Source: Endocalyx cinctus (lineage: Eukaryota > Ascomycota > Sordariomycetes > Amphisphaeriales > Apiosporaceae). Taken from it: a DNA stretch of 64,000 nt. This document shows positions 22,120 through 31,994 of the stretch, one piece after another. A model generated the notes under the pieces. That model was not told where the DNA came from and ran no database searches. It saw only the letters and a program-made list of their open reading frames with translations. The DNA lies in the NCBI GenBank assembly GCA_001600455.1, contig BCKC01000005.1, positions 3,534,001-3,598,000 on the forward strand. Direction: 5' to 3'. Each line of letters starts with the position of its first letter. The first letter of the stretch is position 1. Position numbers and translations under genes: made by a program.

Positions 22120-23883
22120 TCAAGGGTTACCTTGACTTTGAGGCGTTGGTAGATATGTTGTAGTAGGAAAGTTCTTGGGTGTTTGAGGAATAACCTTGGC
22201 GCTAAACACCGGGGTGGCGGGGGTAAACACCGGGTTAGCGGCGGTAAACACCGGGTTAGCGGCAGTAGACATCGGGGCGGCGGCAGTAGACATTGGGGCG
22301 GCGGCGGTAGGCTTCGGGGCGGCGGCGGTAGACATCGGGGCGGCGGCGGTAGGCTTCGGGGCGGCGGCGGCGGTAGGGCTCAATTGGGTCGTAGCACCGA
22401 CGCTGCCGGCGTTGCTCAGGTTGGACGAGTTGCTCATCGCCGGGCTCGGCAAAGGAGAAGAGGGAGGCGGCGTGTGGCCCCTCGGGAGGGAGTAGTTGGG
22501 CAGGGCGACGGGGTACTCGGCGTGCCGGCCGGCGAGGTCGTAGTTGTAGAAGTACTTGCGGTCCCCGTTGACGGCGATCTCGGCCACGTGGTTCGGCTCG
22601 AGCGCCTCGACCGTGATGCGCGCGTTGTAGTCGAACGAGGCCATGAGCACCCACGCGCAGATGCCCGTCATCTCGATGCGCGACTGGTACGGGTTCGCCC
22701 AGACCGGCATCACGCTGAACACGTGGCCGGTCGCCTGCCCGCTGCGCATCACGTCCTCGCACATCCGCTCGGCGAGGATCTTGACGTTGGCGAACGCCCG
22801 CTCGCCCGAGGTCACCTCGTGGCGCGCCATGGGCGCGCACAGCAAGCCGAGCCACGCGTTGCTCGGCACCTCGTACCCGGCGTGGGCCCAGAACTCCCCC
22901 AGCCGGCGGTTGATCCTGACCAGCCGTTCTATTATCTGGGGGTACACGTCGTTGGCGTCGGGCCGTTCCTCGCGACGCGGGTCTAGCATGGAGTAACCCG
23001 CGATGCGATCGTACTCGTTCGACGCCGGATCCTTCTTCTGGGCCCACCACACGACCGTGATCCAGTCCTTGCCGAACTGATCCTCGACCCAGATGGGCCA
23101 GATGACGTACGCGTGCCTCTTGAGGTCGCCGTAGAAGCGGTAGTTTCCGCTCTTGTCGAGGAACTGAGACGTGGTCTCCATCTTGTTGTACATCGCGTTG
23201 CAGGCGGCGTCGTCGTCTCCCCATAGGACGGGGCCATTGGGCGGCGCGACCATGATGTGCCGGCGCGCGTCGTTCGGCAGACACTTGACGATGTGGTCCG
23301 TCGAGATGTCCATGGCGCTGTGGTTCACGGGCGTGTCGTGCGCGATCTGCAGGTTCGTCATACCCGCCATCGCTCGGTACGTGTGGGTCACGTACGCCGG
23401 GAACGGAACGTCGTTCTTACGACGCTTGTGCAGGGGTACGTGCGAAAACGTTCCGTCGTTGACCGTCCATCCGGGACCCATGCGCATCCTGTAGTCGGCT
23501 GGGTCGGCCATTGGCCGCTTTTTCGTCTTGATGTTACCGTTGATGCCGGAGTTGGTGTTGGCGGCGGTGTTGCTGCCGCCGCCAGCTTGGCCTGCGGCGG
23601 TTTGGTTTGCGGCATTAGGTGCAGCGCCAGTTGCAGCGTTGGTGCCAGGTGGAGCAGATAAACCGGCCGGGGCGGGTGCAAACCCGGGAATTTGGGCGGG
23701 CGGGATATTAGCGGGTGGAGGACCAGAAGTAGGGGCGGGAACAGAAGTAGGAGCAGGACCAGAAGTAGGAGCAGGACCAGAAGTAGGAGCAGGACCAGAA
23801 GTAGGAACAGGACCAGGAGCAGCATTGGCATTAGGGTTTTGATAAGGACTGGTAAGGCCAAGTGGATCCAGAGGGTTGAACAT
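22120..23883 (-). CDS. Unrecognised protein with repeat-rich ends; possible degenerate Ulp1-like core
   Basis: This is one exon of 587 residues from the first ATG (23883). I do not recognise the family with confidence. Residues about 10-110 are Pro/Ala/Ser/Gly/Asn-rich and include five GPAPTS-like hexapeptides. A basic patch (KTKKRP, then HKRRKND) follows. The central 320 residues look globular, with many Trp residues: AYVIWPIWVED, DWITVVWWAQ, YSMLDPRREE, RINRRLGEFW, EVTSGERAFANVK. The C-terminal 120 residues are Ala/Thr/Pro repeats of seven residues. The order hydrophobic-Pro strand, DW, DP, then SGER resembles Ulp1/C48 cysteine proteases (HW, D, CG) with the catalytic His and Cys replaced. 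That is inference. A start further upstream through an unseen exon is possible. Confidence 0.75.
   Translation of the reverse strand: MFNPLDPLGLTSPYQNPNANAAPGPVPTSGPAPTSGPAPTSGPAPTSVPAPTSGPPPANIPPAQIPGFAPAPAGLSAPPGTNAATGAAPNAANQTAAGQAGGGSNTAANTNSGINGNIKTKKRPMADPADYRMRMGPGWTVNDGTFSHVPLHKRRKNDVPFPAYVTHTYRAMAGMTNLQIAHDTPVNHSAMDISTDHIVKCLPNDARRHIMVAPPNGPVLWGDDDAACNAMYNKMETTSQFLDKSGNYRFYGDLKRHAYVIWPIWVEDQFGKDWITVVWWAQKKDPASNEYDRIAGYSMLDPRREERPDANDVYPQIIERLVRINRRLGEFWAHAGYEVPSNAWLGLLCAPMARHEVTSGERAFANVKILAERMCEDVMRSGQATGHVFSVMPVWANPYQSRIEMTGICAWVLMASFDYNARITVEALEPNHVAEIAVNGDRKYFYNYDLAGRHAEYPVALPNYSLPRGHTPPPSSPLPSPAMSNSSNLSNAGSVGATTQLSPTAAAAPKPTAAAPMSTAAAPKPTAAAPMSTAAAPMSTAANPVFTAANPVFTPATPVFSAKVIPQTPKNFPTTTYLPTPQSQGNP
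22204..22371 (-). repeat. 21-bp tandem repeat inside the gene (Ala/Thr/Pro heptads)
   Basis: Eight imperfect 21-base units encode heptapeptides of the type TAAAPMS, TAAAPKP, TAANPVF and TPATPVF near the C terminus of the surrounding ORF. Variation between units is mostly in codons five to seven. Confidence 0.8.
23725..23814 (-). repeat. 18-bp minisatellite, five units, in frame
   Basis: Five contiguous 18-base units encode Pro-Thr-Ser-Gly-Pro-Ala-type hexapeptides near the N terminus of the surrounding ORF. Three of the five units are identical. This suggests recent unit duplication and probable length variation between strains. Confidence 0.9.
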
Positions 23884-24654
23884 GATGACCTGGTTCTTGA
23901 CGGGTTCCGTCCTGCTAGGAAGATACAATTATTTCCTTCTCTTACTACCCTGATTATATTTCTAGCTGGTTGATAGTGTATGTAGTAATTGCGATTATGA
24001 GTAAGCTACTGGTGGAGAAAAGAAAAGGTAAGAAGAGGGTTATTCACTCGCATCAACCTACGACAGGCGGACATAACCTTTCTAAGTCAAAATGACCAAA
24101 GAAAGAAGCTGAATCAAATGGTATTGGTCTATAAACTTCGACGATTTCTTATTGTAGGCTTTACAATGGGAGGCAAACATTCTTGACAAAAGGGCACGCT
24201 CATTGTCTCAACATTAGGCCGCTTTCAGAACATTCGCTTTTTCTTTGTCTCGCGCCTGGAAATTTTTAACTGTATTCTCTATCCGGCTTCTAATAATGAC
24301 GGATGCGCAAATAGGAAATTACTTTAGCCATTTTCCGCATTTGATCGAAGGGCTAATGCTGAGTTTTCATTTCCTAATATAGGTAATACATATCTAAGGC
24401 ATCTTGATTAGTACGGATTTTGTATTCTTCTTCTTCATTCTGATATCTAAGACATAATCTATCCAATCTAATCTTATACTCTAAACGACCGGAATCTAGG
24501 TAGTAGTCGCTATTTTTTATCTTCTCTATTCTATAATAGCAGTCTAACTTTCTAACTGTCTATAATGGTCTAAGTTGAAGAAAACATAATGTAGCGTCTC
24601 ACACAACACCCCTCTCAACCCAATCCACAGGTTTCATAAGAAAGTGATTCATTT
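23884..24654. other. Intergenic
   Basis: A 771-base spacer holding the promoter of the repeat-flanked gene and the 3' flank of the lactate dehydrogenase gene. It is AT-rich and nothing else is recognised. Confidence 0.55.
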
Positions 24655-27178
24655 TTACTCCTTTAAGTTTTTTCCGGGTACAGCAGGAACATATGCTGGC
24701 CGATTTGATCCTACCCACGGTCCTGCAGGACCAACCATCTCAGGTTTAAGATCATCAATCGTAGATGCGCCAATGTTGCGCATCGTGTTCGTGATTTCCT
24801 CGTATAGAACTGTCACAACTTGTTAGCTGTATATATATAAGAAGGATATCATGAAAAGGTTCACTGACTTTGTATAACGCGCGTTACGCCCTCTTGACCG
24901 TGAGTTCCGTTACCATACAGAAACGGTCGGCCGAGACCTACGGCTTTAGCGCCTAGAGCGACGGCCTTCACAACATCGGCGCCGGACCTAACACCGCCGT
25001 CGATCATAACTTCGATTTTATCGAAAAGGTCCGGTCGTAGAACTCGCATCTCGTATAACACATCAATCGGGGCCGGCGCGTAGTCCGCCTGGCGGCCTCC
25101 GTGGTTTGACTGCGAGAGGTAGAATACTATGGTTAGGAACTTAAACGCTAAAACGTAGTTGTTTTAAGAGAATACTAAAAACCCATTGACTCACAATTAT
25201 AACTCCATCAACACCGTGCTCAGTGCACAACTGGACGTCTTCGATGGACTGTACACCCTTGACGATAAGTGGAAGCTTCGTGTTCCGCTATTATTAGAAA
25301 AGAATATATAATTAGCCTCAAAGTCATTATCGTAGATCTACATTAATAACTTACTCTGATGAATGCTATGTCTTTCCACGTGAGCTGCCGATCTTGATAT
25401 CCTGATATAGCGTGTCCCACCGATAAAGCCGGACCGGAGCTAGCCGCCCCCGAAGATCCTCCGGGTTGGGCCATGCTCACGGGACCGGCAGCGGTAATCT
25501 TCGCGCGCTCATCCATTGTTCGCTTGGAATCCCAGCTGGTGTCGACGGTGAAAATAATAGCTTTGGCACCGAGCTTCTCCACCTTGCGGATCAACACTTC
25601 GGAAGCTGAGCGATCCTTGTTCAGGTAGAGCTGCGAGAATTTCGATGATTAGCATCATACCGCTTGAAGATTCTTCGTCGCGGTGACGCTAGACGTACCT
25701 GGAAAAAGATGGACTGCCCCTCTTGTCTCGCGGCGAAGATTTCCTCTAAGCTGCAACTGGCATTCGAGGATACCTAATTTGCACCTGGTCAGTTGAGGGA
25801 AATTCCGATGAGACTACCAAGATGTGGTATCGGCTTGGGTTGAATGAAACATACGGCCTGAATAATCCCACACGCCCCAGCAGCTTTCGTCAGATTTACC
25901 TCTCCAAGAGGATGTCCGAGCTTAGCCATGGCGGCGGGTGAAATGAAGATTGGCATAGTCGTCGCAATATCCATCAACTTAGTTTCCGCATTTCCCCCTG
26001 TCACGTCACGTAATATGCGGGGACGAAAGAAGTACCTCCGGAATGCATCCCGATTCTCGTGGAAAGCTGTGTTTTTTTTTTTTTTTTTTCTCAGAGGTTA
26101 GCAATACTTTACTGGACGTGGTGATTTCTTTTCCGAAAATAGTGAGTCGGAGGGGGGGCAAGCGCCACCGGAAGTCCACGCCGGGACAGACTTGCTTGCT
26201 AGTTCACTTACTCATCTCCTCATCCGCGGCGCTGCGGTAATAAGCCCACGCCGTATCGGTTAATACGCGCTCGGCCCAGGTCTCGAAATCCTGAAGTAAA
26301 AGCATATTTTCCGGTACGGGCATCTCTTCCCTCGCGGCTTGACGTCGCAATTCTCCCTCGTCGAGCTCCCGGTCCTCCGGGTCAGGCAGTGTTGACTGAT
26401 CTACGGCACCTATGCACGCCTCGGGAGGCAGGGTCTGTAGGGCGTCGGGTGCATGTATCGTGAAGAACACCTCACTGAATTCAGTCAGCTCTGCGTTGAA
26501 AATATGAGGAGGGAAAAGAAGAGAAGAATAAAAGATGAATCGTATAAGGAAATATTAAACCGACCTGACGTCTTTTCCCGCGTTCCTCAGGATCGCCGGC
26601 TGGCCTCCGGGATGAAGCTTGATGAAACCCGAGATATCATACACGAGGCCCTAGACGACATTATGGTTAAAACCGTCGAAATCCCCCATATTCAGGAATT
26701 AAGCAATGCCATAGTCTTACATTGATGATGACCCAGCAATCGTCCGCCGAGGTGTGTTTCTGGACCTCTTCATACGGTATTAAACCCGTTTGGGCCTGTT
26801 GCTGCGGGGATTCTCCACCGTCGAATTTGAGCACCGACGTGTTGCACTGGGCAATCCAAGTCGCGGCTACGACAACCTGGACAAATCAAAATTGAGTTAA
26901 TAACATCATCACAACCACAAACGCTTTTTTTTTTTTTTTTCTGTTTTTGAAAGAAAGAGAGAATAGCTTACCAACCCAATTGATATTTTCGTAAATATCG
27001 GAGCATGATTCCAGGAAGATGATCTCGACCCCTCTTCACGTCCTTGGGGTAGGGTAGAGATTGGCCGCGTCGAGCGCAGAGGTCGACATCTCAATGCTGC
27101 TCGATGGCTTCGAGTGATTGACCTGACCAAGTTGTTTCTTACGGCCGAGGACATAGCCGCTTGCGCCGAGAACAACAT
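24655..27178 (-). CDS. CYB2: L-lactate dehydrogenase (cytochrome b2), mitochondrial
   Basis: There are ten exons: 26972-27178, 26721-26876, 26570-26650, 26212-26488, 25855-26066, 25699-25773, 25355-25630, 25195-25287, 24869-25109 and 24655-24809. They give 590 residues in consistent phase. An Arg/Ser-rich presequence and one hydrophobic segment (ISIGLVVVAATWIA, about 65-78) suit intermembrane-space sorting. The cytochrome b5-like domain has HPGG at 134-137. The FMN domain has HPLGEVNLTKAAGACGIIQA, GAKAIIFTVD, PLIVKG, SNHGGRQ (catalytic His 462) and DGGVRSG. The enzyme oxidises L-lactate to pyruvate and passes electrons through heme to cytochrome c. The exon 3/4 junction (GTCAGG donor, GCAGAG acceptor) is my least certain splice. 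A relative acting on mandelate or glycolate cannot be excluded. Confidence 0.92.
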
Positions 27179-27917
27179 TGCCAATCGCGGCTCTTAAATT
27201 TAGTTTCGGATCAGCTAAGATAGTTTTCGTTACGAGAAATCTATGTGTAACGAGGCCAGCCTATCGGGAGAAAATATGTGCCGTCTACCGTCTACATTTA
27301 AGGGGGGGAGGGGGGAAAAAAAGAGAAACGAATTTCTTGGAGATTTTCGAGCGGACCAACTAGGATTTACCGGTTGGTCACGATCAGAATTAATAAGTAA
27401 AAATAAAATAAAATAAATAAACAAAACAGCTAAAGGCGGTCTAAATACATTCCAAAACTGGGGCCCCAGATTATTCGTTATCTAGCAAATGAAATTGTTC
27501 CGCGATCGGCTCGGCTCCATTAAGCGATCGTGGACGAAGCGAAGCTAACACTCCATAAGACCCGCTCCATCTAACCCGGCTTCGAAAAGGTTTATATACT
27601 AGTTATTCCTCATCCCCGGATTTTTAGAGTCTTCCCCGTGGGGATGTCATGCTGTCAGGGCTTTATAGGCTACATGTGACGGGCTAGATATTATCTTGTC
27701 GTGTTTCCTTCTCTTGAAATCGGCCTTTTGTTGCGTTGCTCATAGCGGTACTCGAGGGGCTTTGGCGTGTCAAACTTTTAAGATGGGCCTGTTACGTGCA
27801 GTTGAGAGCAGGTCGACGCCGAAGGAGGTCTATAGCTAGCGTCTCTACGCAGAAGTCCTCATCACGACTGGCTCGATGCCGTAAAGCCAACCATTGTCGA
27901 AGTCCAAATATCTCTTT
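27179..27917. other. Intergenic between CYB2 and the transporter relic
   Basis: This is the CYB2 5' flank. No confident coding sequence is seen. A minus-strand ORF near 27792-28019 overlaps the pseudogene and has no recognised domain. Part of the missing N-terminal half of the transporter may have decayed here beyond recognition. Confidence 0.5.
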
Positions 27918-28652
27918 TTGGGCATCACTATCGCTCGAGAGGGTTACGACTATATCGCGGAGTTGTCTATTCCCTCCGCCTAAAATATTCTCAGCGATCC
28001 GTCCAAAGTCGTCTATCAAGTAGGATCTGCCGTCGGTTTCTGGATCAACTACGGCATTGCGTAGCGTAGTTCACTAACGACTTCTTTGAGACGGAAGATC
28101 TCTATGGCCTTCTAGCTCGTCCCGGCCGGACTTTCGTTTATCGGCGACTTTCTCCTCTACGATTCCCCGCCGCGGCTGATAGATAAGGATAAAAACGAGC
28201 AGACGTGCCAGACCCTGGAGGAGATACGAAAGCTGCCCAAAGAGCATACATGCGCACAGGAAGATATTGCCGTGGTTCAGGACCGACTCCGCGAGGATGC
28301 CAGCATCGCACAGAAGTACAAAACGAGAAGAGTGGCAGGTTTCAAGGGGGCGATGTACGGGTTTTCCCGCCCGGGTGTAACAAATCGCGTCTTTGTCCTC
28401 TTCTGCGCTTTTACGCTCCCTAATGTCTCCGGGACCTCGGATGAAAACTAGTACTCGCCGATTCCCTTCAGTTCCATCGGAATTACCGACGTCACCCTTT
28501 ATATCGGTATTTGTGGATTGGCCGAAGAGATAGCGTCTCTGATACTTTATATCCTCCCAGGCGATAAACCCGGCCGACGTCGGTCGGTCAACGTATCGTG
28601 TTGTCTTCCGCGTGCTTGTTATGCCTACGGTACGTGGATTGGACGTATGTAA
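27918..28652 (+). pseudogene. Decayed MFS sugar/quinate-type transporter
   Basis: One frame can be followed across the region through in-frame stops at 27981, 28062, 28113 and 28449. Sugar-porter landmarks appear in the right order: YIAELSIPSA, then YQVGSAVGFWINYGI, then VPAGLSFIGDFLLYDSPPRL, then TLEEIRKLPKEH, then YSPIPFSSIGITD, then a PGRRR element matching the DRFGRR loop. The N-terminal helices and the final five helices are missing or unrecognisable. It cannot make a full transporter. The closest family is the fungal quinate permease/hexose transporter group. It is divergent to the lactate dehydrogenase gene. Confidence 0.85.
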
Positions 28653-28706
28653 AGGTGGGACACGTGGGTGTTGTTAATGCAAGAAATCCCTTGGACAAGT
28701 CCACGC

Positions 28707-29174
28707 TCAGGGCGGCGAAGATGCTTCTCTGCTTTTATAATCATGTACTCCATTTTCTAGTCTTTCGATTCGAATGATATTCCGTAGGTTATCTCTGCCA
28801 AGATATTGCCCGGCGCGTTGCGAAATGTTTCCGGGACATAGGTTACTTTGGTACAGTGGTGAGTCATACTCGTTGTGTAGCTTTAAATAAACTTTCCCGT
28901 GGGGCCTGTACAATTTTCCGTCACCAAAGCTATCCCGTGCATTTTCGTATCTTTCGGATGTCGAATGTGGTATTTCTTCGCTTCCTGGATGCTCGTAGCC
29001 ACGGCATAGCCTACATCCCGGTACTAGAGAGGAAAGGTCTAGCGACTGAGAAAATGGGATTTGATATTGTACTTTCTCCTCATACTCTTCTCGCATATCC
29101 GTCGCTGTTTCTAAATCAGAAAAAAATTGACCTATAGTGGTCATCATTCTCATCAAGCATTCCGCGTCCCACAT
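28707..29174 (-). CDS. Doubtful hypothetical ORF, 155 residues
   Basis: An ATG-started open frame of 155 residues with mixed, protein-like composition (for example KVYLKLHNEYDSPLY and GRDNLRNIIRIERL). I recognise no domain and see no introns. An ORF of this length is near the limit expected by chance in 64 kb. It may be a real small gene, a fragment of a decayed gene, or noise. Confidence 0.2.
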   Translation of the reverse strand: MWDAECLMRMMTTIGQFFSDLETATDMREEYEEKVQYQIPFSQSLDLSSLVPGCRLCRGYEHPGSEEIPHSTSERYENARDSFGDGKLYRPHGKVYLKLHNEYDSPLYQSNLCPGNISQRAGQYLGRDNLRNIIRIERLENGVHDYKSREASSPP

Positions 29175-31685
29175 CCCACATCCCGCATACGTCTTTGACC
29201 ACTAAGGAGATTCCGGCCAAAGTTGAAGATGTATAAGCCGACTATCGGGAATCTGTGGGATTGTAATAATAGCATATAGCGCGGATAAGGGGCCGCCGTG
29301 GCGATACGGCCGCACAAGTTGAAGCAAACCTTTTTTGTGAACCTACGGATGGTATATTTCCTTCTAACTTTTTAGTGTAGGCAGTGTAGGGTCTTACAGC
29401 GTCCAATTAACGCTAGAGCAAGCTATCTAAGTACTTGGCATAAGTGCTGTACTTAGCCCTGGAGATGTGCACTAGGATCGCGTGCTACCCCGCTCTGATC
29501 TGGAAATATCGGGATTCGTTATTCATCGATACATAAGTGCCATGATTTGTCTCACGATACAAATAAGTTTCGACATTCCTGTGAATCACTATGGTTTATA
29601 AGACATACGTATATTAATAAAAAAAAAAAAAAAAAAAAACTAAGTACGTAATGTGGTGTCCATCAAATTTGAGCAAAAGATACGATTACACGTTATTCCC
29701 GATTCATCAGGAGATAGACACTCTATATACGTTATTGAGGGAAAAGAGAGAAGAACAAAAAAGGAAAGAAAAGTTTATTCTACCCGATCTAGACGAAACG
29801 GCCGAAGGACGGAATGAAAACAAGTAGAAATAAGCTCAGGAGAAGCATGGGAATAATCGGCAATAAAAGCTGCATATACAGAGGTACACAAACACGCACA
29901 CATGTTCACACCCTCTCTCGACTTTGGCTGCATCTAGAAGTGACGTCGTACCTGTTCCAAGGTTATACGTGCGAAAGCTGACAGGGAAACCGGCCTGATA
30001 ATCCTGATAGGTTAGAAGCCTTTTAGCGGCTGCGAGGCTGGTTTGCTACTGCATGCGAGTATCTACAGCGTATGTAGGTATGAAGTACTCGATAAACCGT
30101 AAGCAAGATCTAGACACTACATGATATATGACATACAGTACCTTATGTATTTACAATGAATACTACTTAACCACTCCCGTATAGGGCTTAAGTCTATACG
30201 TGCTTATGAGCCCTTACGAACCCGAAGCCGCGATATCTGACTCAGAAGTATGCCCTATATACTTGGTTACTCTAAAGGACTATCCCGCCAGCCTGCTTAT
30301 ATGTAAGTTACTTGCATAAGGGCGTACCGTAGAGTGACGGTAGTGAAATGCGCAATTACGGAAATACGGTAGAAGTTCTCCATCTTTGTACTACGAACCC
30401 AAAGTGATTAATACATAGTTCTGTGGACTGTAGTACAATGAATAACAAAGCACAAAATATGTTACAATTAATAATTAATAGGGAATAAAAAAAGAACACA
30501 TCATACATCCATGGAAATAAATCATAATTGAAAAAGAAAAGGTACACTAAATAGTAACCTATCAGCCTAACTTACCTACTAGGTAGCTGCCTAGGCTGCT
30601 AGGTACCTGGTAGACTGACTATAAACCCTGAATTAAGTCGGTAATAAGCGGAAATACGCTGTGGATATCCTTTTTTTAGGGGACCACAAAGCTTAAATAT
30701 GTCCTTTGGCGACGCCGACCATAGCGTTCGTTAGTACGCATCACTTACATTCCCCTTGGGCTTCGTAACTTCTTGATGTGGTAGGAGAAGTACAACAATA
30801 TGGAGATGAGGGGGTACTTTTGATTATATCCCGTCTCTTGATTTCCCGCAAGTGGAGGAAAGGGTGAGAGAGTAATTAAAAAAATAAAAATAAAAATAAC
30901 TTTATGGAGAAAGTCATATCTACACGTACCGCGGTAGGACTCTACTATACCAAACTTACACGTACTACGTAACCCACCTATCCACCAATTGTTCACTGGG
31001 ATCTCGCATTATCAACCATGCAATATATCCTCTCTCGCTGCCTTTGTCCATCAGGTCGGGTATTGATGAAGAACCCAGGTAGACGGGTTTGATAATATTC
31101 TGCCTTTCTATTCGTCATCATTATCACCGTACTCGGCTCCTTAACCATCATTGATTTTTTATTATTTTATTATTATTATTATTATTTTTCTCTATATTTT
31201 ATATATACACAGTATATATATATATTTTCTCGGTTCATCACCTGTTCACGCCTCGAGTTCTAATTGGACCGGCACCTATGGGAAAGACTTGAATAATACC
31301 TCAAGAAATAGGAATTCGGTCCGCCAAGCTTGGTGGGTTCTCTACCCCTGGAAAGCTGTGCCACGGACGGCCTTCGATGAGTGGATGGGCGTACGGATGT
31401 ATGGAGGCGACTGTGATCCTCTTTTTTCCCTATTAGCTTGTCTCGTAGTGATTAAGAAAAGAGAGTGAGTGAGAAAAAAAAAAAAAAAAAAAGATGATCC
31501 TGTGAAGTCACCCAGCATTACATTACATCCAACAGCTCCAACATCGCGATTATGGGTTTCCCCCCGTTTCTTGATTACATTAGTAAGGGTCCCATACCGT
31601 TCATACGTATGTATATCTCAGGAAAAAGGATTTCGCCCGGACATTTTCTTTAATTGCCTACTTTTTAAACCCACTCATCTCCTTC

Positions 31686-31687
<2 letters not shown>

Positions 31688-31716
<29 letters not shown>
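31688..31716. repeat. 29-base T homopolymer
   Basis: A T-run in the probable leader or promoter of the DHA1 transporter gene. A second shorter T-run follows near 31789-31800. Confidence 0.8.
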
Positions 31717-31994
31717 CAATCTAAACAACAATCACCCTTGTTCCATTAGCGTTCACCAACTCTCGGGCCTATCTCTCCCCTATCAAGTTTTTTTTTTTTT
31801 CCTTTCTCTTAATCCCAAATTTGGATTACAAATAGGTGCAATGAGTCTGAGGGTGGATAGAAGAAAAATATATAAATAAAGTCTTATGACCATCGGTAGT
31901 TGCACCTCCAAATTTACATTCGGCCAAGCCATTGGCGTTCTGTCGTTCTCTCTCGTCCCGCTTGTTCTTGCCGGTTAACCCTCTTTCGCCCCTC

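Larger units (their letters stand above)
28653..31994. other. Gene-poor stretch, 3.3 kb
   Basis: AT-rich DNA with a 21-base A-run (29619-29639), an ATT microsatellite (about 31163-31190) and TACCTAGG-type low-complexity around 30570-30615. Apart from one doubtful minus-strand ORF (listed separately) no gene is supported. The right end should hold the promoter of the DHA1 transporter. Confidence 0.55.

Noticed and set aside
22183..22986. Plus-strand and alternate-frame ORFs over the repeat-flanked gene
   Set aside because: They consist of Gly/Arg/Val repeats created by reading the GCG-rich tandem repeats in the wrong frame.
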